Assembly: GCA_026120035.1 (NCBI GenBank)
Contig: JALRME010000007.1
Span: forward strand, 248,001-312,000
Length of the DNA stretch: 64,000 nucleotides
From: Coleophoma eucalyptorum
Taxonomy: Eukaryota; Ascomycota; Leotiomycetes; Helotiales; Dermateaceae
Direction: 5' to 3'
In this document: one piece after another, positions 23,305 to 34,500 of the stretch
Numbering within the stretch: position 1 is the first letter of the stretch
How the letters are laid out: each line of letters starts with the position of its first letter
The notes under the pieces: generated by a model
Seen by the model: only the letters and a program-made list of their open reading frames with translations
Told to the model about the DNA's origin: nothing
Databases searched by the model: none
Translations under genes and position numbers: made by a program

Positions 23305-25100
23305 CTAAAGAATGTATCTAAATCCTTGATTATCAATCTCTGTCATGTCGAGCATACCTTTCTCGATCGCCTCCCTTTCTTCTTCCTCGCTGAGTTCTCC
23401 TCGGGCTGCCAGTGCTGCATCACGCTTCTTGTTGACTGACCACATGTAGAAGTAAAGCACTACCACCATAGCCAGCTTCACACTATATCCAACAAGCATG
23501 GCAATATATGCGCTATGGTATCCAGCTTCAAACGATTAGTAGTGATGAAAAATCTGGCAAAGGAATACTTACGAGCTTCACTAGTGATGAATGTCTGAGG
23601 ACCGATGCTTTGCGGATGTTAGTCTTATCCGGTCAGCAAGAGTAAAGACACTTACATATTTCCAACGCAATATCCGGTAAAAAGAATGGCTCCAGTGAGT
23701 TGTTTCTTGGTATACCCAGCTACATTTGAAGAGACCATTGTCAAGCTCATGCTGAAACCAAGACCTTGGAAGTAGCAAAGCCACAAGGCGACAAGACGTC
23801 CCCACTGCTTTATGTCAGCCAAGGTTCTGATATAAGAATATGATTCCACCTACCTTATTGCTGCTTGGCAGTCCGACCAGCAAACCAGCGCCAATAATAC
23901 AGATAAGGTTGGCCACAACCATAGTCGCACATCTAGTGTTGTTGGGCCACTTTGTGCAAATGAATCCACCAGCCAAGAGCGCAAGAGCTTGTACGGCTCC
24001 ACCTGGAATCTGCATGTATTGTGTGCCCAGAGTATCAAAGCCAAAAGTCCCAATAATGATACTCGTGAAACTGGTCAGAGCAGAGTTTGGGACCTGAGCT
24101 CCAGTAGCCATGATAAAGAGAATCCAAGTTTTGGGATCCCGCAGAGTTTGCCATGCCTGGTATGTCTGGAAGTGGTGGTTCTTAACTCCTTGTCGATTCT
24201 TCGATACTCGATGGACTGCAATATCTCGCTCGTGTGGAGTCAGGAATTTTGCCGTGGATGGGAGATCTGGAAGAACGAGCAGAGAGACTATTCCCCACGC
24301 AATAGACAATGATCCAAAGATTATGAAGACGTATTGCCATTTTGGCAGACCTGAGTTGATATGTCCTACAGCATATCCCAGCAATCCACCGAACATCGTT
24401 GCGATTCCGTTCGTGCAGTAGTACAATTCAAGCCGAAGAGGCTGCTCGGCCGAGGTGTACCACATTGCTATTTACTGTTAGTAATTAACATAAAAGGAGT
24501 TCGAGGCGTCGCAACTTACACATGAGTAGTACAAAGCCTGGGTTGACTGTCGCCTCAAGAGAACCCAAAAGGAACCGGTTTACGGCAATGCCCGCAAACG
24601 AAGTACAAGCCGGCGTGCATATCAGAACAATTCCCCATCCTATCGTTATCAAGGATAAGAAGCGCCCAATCGGCAATCGTTGAAGAAAGTAGCCGGAAGG
24701 AAATTGAAAAATAAGGTATCCAAAATAGAAGATGGTTGCTGCATATTGTTAGGATAGTGCAAAGGTAAATCAAATAGGAAGGAAACATACAGAGCCACGA
24801 GTAGTCTTGCCCATGAAGATGAGTACCCTCTTTTAAACCATAGACACTTGAGAAGTTGATGCTGTTCTTGTCTAGGTACTGCAACATGTACGTCACAAAC
24901 AGGACTGTAACAATGCGGTGGTCGATCTTTCGCAGAACTCTCTTTGCCTCTGCCGGATCAACTTCGAGATTTCGAGCATTCTTGAAGACATCATAGCTAT
25001 CGTCAAGGTGTGCTGAGCTTGATGGCGAGATGTTGTCTGTACCCTCTGAATTGGTAGAGGCCGGGACAGCTGTGGCTTTTTCAGGAATTAAAGCGGCCAT
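23305..25100 (-). CDS. MFS transporter, Dal5/TNA1-type anion:cation symporter family
   Basis: Six exons: 25100-24791, 24738-24520, 24467-23854, 23804-23656, 23607-23573 and 23525-23305. The spliced length is 1548 nt, 515 aa. A hydrophilic N-terminus leads into KRVLRKIDHRIV and the first membrane helix (VTVLFVTYMLQYLDKNSINF), the standard opening of the allantoate/nicotinate permease family. A loop with LTPHERDIAVHRV follows helix 6, and a second six-helix bundle ends with a charged tail (ELSEEEEREAIEKG). About 12 membrane segments are expected. It imports or exports a small carboxylate-type molecule at the plasma membrane. Next to oxygenases and methyltransferases it could carry a pathway precursor or product, which is inference. 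Exon 5 is only 35 nt. Confidence 0.95.
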
Positions 25101-27620
25101 ATTGACGTATTGGTAGCTGAAGCTTCGTTGTCCTGCTAAAGTTTCGAGAGCAGATGCCGATCAGAAGAAAAGGGTAAAAGGTGCATGCTTAGGTTTTAAA
25201 GCATGGCTGCCAATGACGACGTGCAAGCAGATTTTCTCTGATGACAATTCTATCTCGCGGGGCACTCCACCGACTCCTCTACAAAGTCCCAGCGTTTCTA
25301 CATGACAACCAACCACAGCAATCGCTTGCTAAGGACTCGGGCAATATCTGCGGTTGAACTCCAGACGGTGGTTATGCATGTTATCTACAGTGCTAATGGT
25401 GGTCCCCATAATGAGGAGGAAGCCAGCCAAACGATGCTGTATTGGACAATCTGACTGGTGCAGAGTGGAGATATTCAGGGCCCGTTTCCGCTTTGAGCGA
25501 TCACATCATTTTGGAGCTTGTGTCGCGATAGTCCGATGAAATGTCGACATATTGGACCTTGTAGAGGCTTGCATACGAGTCAAGCGCCGTATGAGAGAGT
25601 AATCAGTAGTACTTGTCTAGGTGCATTGTAAGGAATTTCAACCGTATAGAAAGGCGTCCATTAGAATAGGTAATACTATCAGGAAATAATGAAGTGCTCC
25701 CAGTCCAAGTTAATCTTAATATATTATGTCACGTGATCATAATTTACACGTCTTGTCTGGGGTAAGACGCTAACTCTGTAATTATTCTCCGAAGTCCCTT
25801 CTGGCCTTTCTTGGCTCCCTTCCTGCTCTTCACTGGTCTTGACGTTATCTTCCTTTCGCGCCTCCGGCTTTTCTAAGGAATCTTCCTTTTTGCGATATCA
25901 TTATTCAGTAGACAAAACACTTGTTCTCGCATTCCAAGTGAAACTACTACAGGCCAAGACAATCGGTAACGATGACCGGTCGTTTTAACGGGCACTGGCG
26001 CATGAAAAAACACAGGAGGAGGCTAAGTTAGGGAGAGAGCCTACGAAGGATGTCGATATTGTTACAATGGCGCAAGAGAGCATTCTGCGCCTTGTTCCCA
26101 CTGCTGTTCCAGTACAAACCGTGTGAGCTACTATCTCCAACATCTTTCACTATTTTTATGGTGTCTGAAAACGAAACACCTCGGATTCGCAGTTGGTCGC
26201 ATCCACACTTCTACGTCCGCATGTCTTACTCTTGCCTTCCGGTTGCTCTTCGTATAACTGAATACTGTAACTATTGATGGGTGTTAGTGTGTAGGAAACA
26301 AACGCGCCCTCTCTCTTGACCAATGGCTGAGATGGGAACTAAGACTTGCCCTGCTTCGAACAAGGCTGCGTATGATGGACTTCAGATATGACCAGGAAGC
26401 ACCTCCAAGGTCAGGAGTTGCAACGGATCAAACTCTTTTTGGGGGTCAAGGCGCTTGTCAGTTTGAACGTGTCGAACTCTGCGGTGAGAAATTTTGCGAC
26501 CAAGTTCACTCAGGTCATGTCGGTCTTCGGATTTCGTACTTTTCCTTTTCTCATGGAGGGCGCATCTTCAGGCGCTGCTCATTATATCGGCTATTACCCC
26601 GGGTTTCAGTGTTATCTTTACCGGCAGATCTAGATCCTTCTCCCGTTCATGCTTCACATTCTTTCCTAAACCAGAACTCTCTTACCTATCTCAAACATAC
26701 GGCAGTAAAAAATTCGATTTTACTTTCTTTCCTTTTGTTTTATTCTTCTTGTCTATTCTTGACACTTATGGGTACCCAGAAAACTGCGGTTCTCATTTGC
26801 CTTTCTTGTTCGCAGGCGTTAACGCCAGCTCCATCTCTGCTCTGTACAACGGAAGGGAGTTGCGCGCACAGACAGTATAAGGCTACAAAGTTTTGAAACA
26901 TGTTATGCAATCCTGGCTCCAGGTCCTGCTCAGAGGCCACATTTCATGCTACAACCTTGCGGATCATGATCTGAGCGATGGATCGTGCCGCTGGGTACGT
27001 TCTTGTGACACCTTCGTGGCACTGTCAGCTTCCTACTTTGCTCTCGAAAGTCAGGACTGACAGCACAGTGAACCAATATCAATAAGAAACCCTGTTTTGT
27101 CACGATTGAGTCCGATGGTTATTGCCGTTCTCGTGCGTGCGATTGGTGGGTTGGATAAGTATCTGAGTACCTTTGCGACTCCAATGACTGCAAGGCAGAG
27201 CAAATCATTTCACCTCGTCTCTGGTGTCCGAGCAGGAAATCCAAGCGGCCCTTGACTATACGAGTAGATCCTCCAGACTAAGTAGATATGGAAACAAAAG
27301 GGCTGAAGCTATTCCTGGAAAAAGGAGGAATCGCTTGTTAAGTTGAGAACCACAATGAATTCGTACTTGTCTGGAGTTCAGCAGTAACGCGTCCATTTTC
27401 TCGCTACGAGTACGAGTTATGTACGACCTGTGCAATCCTTATGTACAAGCTGAGGTTCAGATGGGGGTTAAGCTTTAGCCTTGTTTCAAGTGGAGGGCAG
27501 TGCGACTTCCAGATAGTTGGGACTCGGTACATAGTCTCCTCACAGCGCACCACAAATTGCAAGTGGTAGATGCAGTAAGACTGTATTTTGACGCCTCCTT
27601 TCTGACAGCCATCCGACAAA
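25101..27620. other. Intergenic region, weak coding-like patches only
   Basis: 2.5 kb between the MFS gene (-) and the SulP gene (+). It contains TCACGTGA near 25730. A protein-like patch of about 45 codons runs at about 25990-26130 in + frame (KTQEEAKLGREPTKDVDIVT), ending near a GTGAGC donor. A frame of 174 codons at 26372-26896 has no recognisable domain. I cannot assemble a convincing gene. Confidence 0.45.
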
Positions 27621-29850
27621 ATGGGACGATTAGGGAACAAGATCTCTGGTATCAAGGACTTGATAACTACCGATGCGAACTTATGCCGTGCTGGACGAGG
27701 TATCATTCGAGGAGGAAAGGCTTTACCATCAGCAGCAGGTCGATATATACTTAGGAGAGTACCGGTTGTTCAATGGTTACCGAAATACTCTCCTCTATGG
27801 ATCGTAAACGATCTCATAGCCGGCATCACGAATGGAATTATTCTCATACCTCAAGCTCTTGGATTTGCAATTATTGCAGGAATCCCCCTTCAGGAAGGGC
27901 TTATTGCAATTGTATTACCATCAGCGATCTACACTTTTATGGGCACTAGTAAAGGTATATCAATCTTTTAATTTCAAATATATAGTCTAACCATTGTGCA
28001 GATATGAGTATAGGACCAACTGCAACTACGGCTATTTTATCTCAAGGAATCGTTCTTATCTTTGCTGAACACAAAGTTCCTGCATTTGTCACTATACCAG
28101 CAGTATCCATCGCAACGGGAATATTGTCCCTTGTTTTTGGACTACTGAACCTCGGCTTCTTGATCGATTTTCTCTCCGTCCCTGTTATAAATGGATTTAT
28201 GATGGGAGTTGCATTGGTGGTGATATCAGCACAAATTCCCCTCCTCCTAGGCGAACCAGGTGTGAGTGAGCTACCATTCATGACCCAAGGGATGGCAATT
28301 ATCACCCAGATCGGTACATCTAATCCACTGGCCATTGCAATTGGCTTTCCGAGCGCCGCCTTTCTGTTTCTCCTCCAGTTTGTCGGAGGAAAGTGGGGCG
28401 ATAAGTTTACTCTCGTTCGCATCATCAGCCAGGCTGGCAGTCTGATGGTTCTTGTTGCTTTCACATTAATCAGTTTCTTCGTCAATAAAGATCTCAAGCA
28501 AGCTGTCTGGGCTGTCGTCGGACTCGTCCCAGAAGGTCTCCCTACACCGGAACTCCCCTCCTTCTCGCTTCTACAAAATGTTATCTTGATCGCGATTCCG
28601 CTCTTTCTATCGACAGCCCTCGAGCATCTTGCATTGGCCAGGGCATTTTCTATGCGAAACAATTACGAAATTGATACAAGCCAAGAGTTGGTTTTCCTCG
28701 GGGTAGCTAATATTGCAAGCGGGCTTATGGGAGGAATGCCGGTTGGATCGAATATTGCTCGTTCATCGGTCCTTGATGTATCAGGGGTCAAAAGTCCTTT
28801 GAGCGGTATATTCACGTAAGTACTTCGTTTTCTTCTCTGGCCGTTGCTGACCATTGTAGGGCCCTCTTTATTATTCTGGCTATTACAAAACTGAATACGA
28901 TCCTCTTCTATATGCCGCTCGCCGTCATCGGTGCAGTCCTTTTAGTCGCAGTCATCGAATGCCAACCTCCGCAAGCAATACTTGGTAAATATTGGAAGAT
29001 GTCCTTCATCGATTTCATTGCAACAATATTTTCCTTCAACGTGACACTTATAGCAACGCCAGAGCTCGGTATTGGAATGGCAGTGGTTTTCCTGTTCTTC
29101 TATACCCTTTTACGACTGATGTTCTCCTACGCCAGAGTAATCACTGTGATGGATCTGGAGAGCCAATATGGTCTAGATCCACTTGCAGGAGTCTATGGCA
29201 ATATGATCCCAGTCGGAACGCAAGCATTTACTATGGGAGGATCTGTCATGTTCATGAACGCATACCGACAGAAGCGCTGTATTATGGATACTATCCAAAC
29301 CTTACACACTGGCAACAGTGCATTCATAAGACCGCGTGATAGAGTCTGGAACGATCTAACTGTAAAACGTATCGCAAGGCTTCGTCGAAAAGCAAACGTA
29401 GTCACTCCGGAACGTTTCATCCCTCACATCCGCCTCCTCATCCTCGACTTCACCGGTACCACTTTTATCGACTCCACAGGTATTCAGATGCTCGAGGATC
29501 TGAAGAAAGACCTTTTCGCATGGGGCGGTGACGATATCGAATTCCGGTTTGTAGGACTCAGTCCAGCTGTGAAAGAACGATTTCAACGTGCCGGTTGGAA
29601 GTTGGCAAGCTATGACGAAGCGCTATCTGGTCTTGATCCTGGATTCGACGTCTACTTTGAATTATTGAAGCCAGCACTTGAAGGCAGAGGTCTTTGGCGA
29701 CCTGATGAAAAGCTGGATTTTGGATTTGATACCGGAAATATTATGACCAGAAGCGACGATGGGTATGATGACTATGAGACTAAGAAAGGTGTCATTATTA
29801 CGAATGTTTACACGAAGGGTGGAAAGGCTTATAAGAGGAATACCGATTAG
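27621..29850 (+). CDS. SulP/SLC26 anion transporter with STAS domain (sulfate-permease-like)
   Basis: Exons are 27621-27954, 28002-28815 and 28860-29850; the spliced length is 2139 nt, 712 aa. About 12-14 membrane segments start with the family signature around NDLIAGITNGIILIPQALGF and KDMSIGPTATTAILSQ, the conserved SulP substrate-site region. A cytosolic STAS domain lies at about 560-660 (IRLLILDFTGTTFIDSTG), with the Asp-Ser-Thr-Gly loop typical of STAS/anti-sigma-antagonist folds. The length is nearer to the shorter YPR003C-like fungal SulP proteins than to the high-affinity sulfate permeases, so the substrate (sulfate, molybdate or another anion) is open. It probably sits in the plasma or an internal membrane. 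The ATG at 27621 is the first in frame with an A-rich upstream context. Confidence 0.95.
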
Positions 29851-31115
29851 AAAATTCTTGGATTTAGGACTTGGTACTGGCTGACCGTATTGTTTGCGTC
29901 TTTGAGCTTTCGTTTTTCATTTTTGTTTTGTACAAGATCAACAAGAGAAAACCGGGCGGTTGAGCAAATTATGATGAATGACTTTTGTTTTCCTGGGTGT
30001 TATTTACGTTTGATGCGGTGGAAAAAGCGTATACAAGACAGATACCCATTGTTTCCATAGTTCCTTCCTAATATTAATGAGACGAACTTACGGGCACTAA
30101 ATTTCATGATTGGCGGCACGTATACTCTGTGACTTGCCTTCGCAAAGCTTTATTCTGCCTCTCCGAAGCTTTATTCTATCTCCCCGAAGCTTTATTCTCT
30201 ATCTCCCCGAAGCTTTATTCTATGCCTCCGAAACTTTATTCTCTGGCTCACGAAATGAAGCAGTTCCATGATTCTGAATCTTCTAAACGAATTCTTTAAA
30301 TCAGTTAGCTAAGCTAGCTTAAAACTCATCAAGCTCTGTCATTAAATGCTTCAGAAAGCACATTTACATTAGGCTTGATTGAAGAATACAAACTAGAATG
30401 ACTCACCAAGTTGCATACCATCTTACAATGGTAGACAATGATGAACTACAAGCATATTCTAATTCTAGCTCGTGATCATCTACAACTCTTTGAACTTGTT
30501 TTATCTTTTGACAATGCGCTTTTCCTGGTTGATAATTCAAATATGTGTATCTGTTGCGAAGCTCAACGAGTGAGCATATTAGCGATCGCATAATTTGACC
30601 AATGGGATGAAACTATTCAAATAGTCAGACCTTCGTCCATTGATTGACTATCCAGTAATATTCAGTGCAAGGCGTTCCAGATCCAAAACGACTAGGAGTA
30701 AGGATACTATACCTCGCTGATATATAAGAATGAACGTGACATTCTCGAGCGTGACGGAAACATTTCCCACGTCTGAAAGATACAACGCACGTTTGCTTTC
30801 TGCAAGGACAAAAACTGGCCACTCGAAACTCACTTACTGACTGACGACTCTCACATGGTAAAGCTGCATCTAGAGGGTTTGCAGTATCAAATTTTGCCTT
30901 GCGGCCGATTTGTTACTGCTATGTAGCCGCCTATCCTTCGAACCAGCTCCCTAAAAGGAATGTATAAAAGGAAAGTTCGTCACAACCGCTTCTTCTTATT
31001 ATTTGGCGAAACTTCTTGGACATTCCCCCATACTTCGACCTAATGCCCTCTGTGCCTAGTTTTCTAGCACTGTGCAGGTTGAAAGTTCAAGGATTGGGTA
31101 TTAGTACACCCCAAG
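29851..31115. other. Intergenic region with minisatellite
   Basis: The 3' region of the SulP gene and beyond. It holds the minisatellite at 30141-30250. No gene is seen, and base composition becomes AT-richer than around the coding loci. Confidence 0.6.
30141..30250. repeat. Minisatellite of about five 21-23 bp units
   Basis: Units share CGAAGCTTTATTCT followed by a variable 7-9 bp C/T-rich tail such as ATCTCCC. The first unit reads CGCAAAGCTTTATTCT and the last CGAAACTTTATTCT, so the array decays at both ends. It lies about 290 bp downstream of the SulP stop codon. Confidence 0.9.
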
Positions 31116-31524
31116 TCAGTACAAAACTTCGAGATTAGTATCACTTCTCCAGAAGATTCCAGGCGTGACTATAGTAAATTGGCCAGGAAGATGAAGAATA
31201 AAGCCGGAGAGGGGGCTAAAGTTTCGGAGAATTTAGAATTAGCCACATACCTTGCTTGTTATTGATCCCAACATTCTGGGAGATGCCTGTGCAGCCCTGG
31301 CCAGTCCACGTGTTGCAATGGAACGGGGATCCGTCGCTAAGACCAACAGAAGCAAAAGACCCTCCCAAACTCAGGTATTTGCCCTGGTTGGAATTTCTGT
31401 CGATCAAGGTGCCCTGCGTGACGGAGCTGCATCTGCAGTCGGAGAAATTGTAATCGAAGAACGTCCCTTGTGCAGCTGATAGAGAGACAAAGAGGACAGG
31501 AAGTAGAATAGATGAGATCTACAT
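31116..31524 (-). pseudogene. Small secreted Cys-containing protein gene with nonsense codon 2
   Basis: Exon 1 is 31524-31251 and exon 2 is probably 31168-31116 (82-nt intron, GTATGT...CTATAG), 109 codons in total. The ATG (31524-31522) is followed immediately by TAG (31521-31519). After that the frame is open and protein-like: a signal-peptide core (ISSILLPVLFVSLSAAQG), then a mature domain with at least four Cys (DCRCSS, FHCNTWTGQGCTG) and a Gly/Ser-rich centre (YLSLGGSFASVGLSDG). This is the profile of a small secreted fungal protein of unknown function. No alternative ATG in frame lies upstream within about 150 bp. The stop fits a C-to-T change of CAG in a CpA context, so the gene is probably inactive. 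AGATGTAG could instead be a splice acceptor of a leader intron, which would rescue it. The C-terminal exon is the least certain part. Confidence 0.65.
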
Positions 31525-34500
31525 CTTGAGAGACCTGCGCCAAGGTTGGTGAACAGTCTTCCGTTTTGGTAAGTGGAAGAGAGTGAACACTTTTGGTTAA
31601 GACTTAGAGGTGATTCTACAGAATTATTGATGAATTGAGTTTACAGGTGATTTTCAAGTGGGAATTTTGATAAAAGCTCGGTGTTTTTCGTTATATTCAA
31701 ACATATAGACTTAGTTTAAATAGACAACTTCACCACAGGTTCTGTGCTGTTTGATTTCCCAAAGACCTAATATTTGTCTTTGAATACTCATACTACGGCT
31801 AAAATGACACGAACAAATCAAGAGACCCAATTGAAGTATACGGAGAATAAAGTGAGATCGAGTCAGCTGAGATTTTTGATAGAATCCGGGTACTGGTACT
31901 TTTCCGAAAGTGTATTTCGCATCCAAAGTGTGCTTACTGTCCTGCTACCTTTAACCCGACGGCAGGATATTTTCGATATAATCACTTAAGCAAGATGCAG
32001 GAATATGCTTTACTTTGGCAGTGAAGACAAAGCTTAACAGGTCTCTTGTGCAAGCTACTGTTGTCAGCATTTATATATGCCCGAGCTAGCAACCGTTTTG
32101 AAAGGGAGCAAATCCTAGATATGATAAGTTTTAACTCTTCTTAGTCTCTCATTACCGTCAGCTGTTACCCAGTAGGAAATTATTCGGCATATCAGAGATC
32201 CACAGTCAAAGCTCTAGACAGTAGCTTCATGGCTCTTGTGAATCCTGATGAAATACCGGCCAATCGTTTGATTGAAAAGTCCTTCTGAATATCAGCTGAA
32301 TCCTGGAGAAGAGGAACGTATGTAGAATATTCAGAATTGCCGGTGTATATTGGACGATACTTGGTAATACCACCTTAGCCTATATATCGGCAAAATAATA
32401 AATATGAAGCACTGCAAGGTTACGAGGACTGTTCGCCGATAGCAGCAAGACTAAAAAGGCACACCAGAACCTACCCAGACACATTTTCAAAACTAAACTG
32501 TTAAGCCTCGAAATCTGCATACTAGATCATGTCAAGATTTCCGACCTCACTAAAAAGAACTAGGTTCAAAAACAGAGCTTGTCTCGGCGTCCCCGGCTTA
32601 CAACCCTCTTATAATATCAATGACTACTCTCAAGGCGGTCACCCTGGAATGATAAAGTTTGAGATCCTACAAAAATGCTCGATAGCTAGCTGAGATCTAG
32701 TCTAAGAGGCATAGGATGGGCGATGAAGTCACACGAGAGAATTCTCTGGCTAGTCGAAGAGGGTTATCTCGGAGCTTATTGCACTGGATAAAGAACCTGG
32801 TTGTTAAGGCTGTGGTGAGTCTTACGACAAATTATAACTCCAATGGTCGAAACTACGATGTTATTGAGGCTATAAGTAAATTTAAATGCGCCAGGAGGGT
32901 CAATTAGAAACACTTTAAGCTACAAGAGCTAGCGAGCCAAGATATATATGTGATCCAGTGGCCCCATCAATCCTCTTTTACATGATATTGATAAAGGCGG
33001 TTCGCAGGTTTCTTGCGAATCTCACCGCGCCATCTCAAGTGCTTTTACTTTGCTTGTTTAGCTGCCTTTAATAATAGGCATTTAGGAGAGTGGTTTTCAA
33101 AGCTTTCTGGATATTAGCAACAAGGTTCTTATCAAATTCAACACAGATAACAATATTCAAAGATCGACAGGCAATCAGGACTTATCTCTGTTAAAAGTGT
33201 ACGCTCTTCCTAATCAATAATTTGTTCCTTTGTAGCTAACTATCAGTGACACAAAGTAAAGACAGACACGCGGAGATTATGTACAGACCATTTCCAGCGA
33301 AATCTCGCAAGCATATGTGGACGTGTCTAGTCTGCATATCATTCCTGATGTCCACCAGATTCAAAACCTATACGTGCCATCTACACATAGATGTCCATAA
33401 CCAAAACAATGGTCAAACTTCTCAAATAATTATACCAGCAAGGGGCAGGAACTTGTCTATGTCATGATCACTGAAGTATGTGACCGGCGAGAAACAAAAG
33501 TACAGCATGTTTTTTCTTTTGCGCACTCTGCATATTCTTATAGCAGTAAGGACGTATCCGTGATCAGTTATTCCTTACTAAAAGTCAGATCGAGGGACTT
33601 GGTGCCTGTCTTGAGAGAGTAAGTATTTCAGCCAGTGTCACTTAGTAGTGTGGGATTTTGCTAACGGATCACGGTGAGCCAGACAGTGGCTTTGACGAGA
33701 AGATTGATAGTCAATAAAAAGGCTGGCAACACCAAAAGCAATTTTTCAAATCGTATAGGATGTGCTCTTTAATGACTCTAGCTCGTACAAGGCAGCAATT
33801 GCCTCGAAAATTAAGTTGAACTACGTAAGTCGCTATTGAGAGCTATTTCCTACGCATCTGATATCATGAAATGCTGATTTTTTAGTTAACACAGTTCTGA
33901 TTTGTTAACAGTACTCAGCCGCTAGCAGCGGCACGATTTACAGTTTCTTCTAGCCCACGGAACCTACACACCGTTTCACATTTTTTAGAGCATTCCTCAT
34001 TCCCTCTAGTTGCCGCAAGAAGGCTTGCTCGAGGTACTGTCGCACAACAGTTTAAGTGCCCTGTTAATGCTAGGGAATGAATGAAAGGTGGTGTAACTGA
34101 AGTAAAGCGTGGTAAGCGAGCTACCCCCCCCCCTCCCAATTACCATGATGCACAGCACCATCAAAAGATCTTTCTCTAAAAATAATTAAATGAATTTGCT
34201 AACTAGTTTCAGTCTATTGCTTTCAAATGTACGAGTTCAAGACTAGTGACATAATTACCAAAAGCTAAGCTCTCTAGAAGTTTCTATCCGAGATGACAAT
34301 TGTATTGTCGTATTTCTCGTATACGTCACGACATTGAAGACACTATCAAGATGTAATGCTCGACCTCCAGTATGACCTGCTCCACAGACCATGAACTAGT
34401 GCGTGGGCATCTGCAGGTTAATATATGCTGCATGATACAGTTCATTATCAAGATCTTATTCAGGAAAAGTAATCTCGCAACCGAATATGACAGAAGCGTA

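Noticed and set aside
26372..26896. 174-codon plus-strand frame
   Set aside because: Ser/Leu/Cys-rich with no domain. Overlapping frames in other phases are equally open, and no splice-supported extension was found.
32990..33240. Transposon remnant on the minus strand
   Set aside because: A peptide-like frame broken by stops is visible, but I found no terminal repeats, target-site duplication or diagnostic transposase motif.
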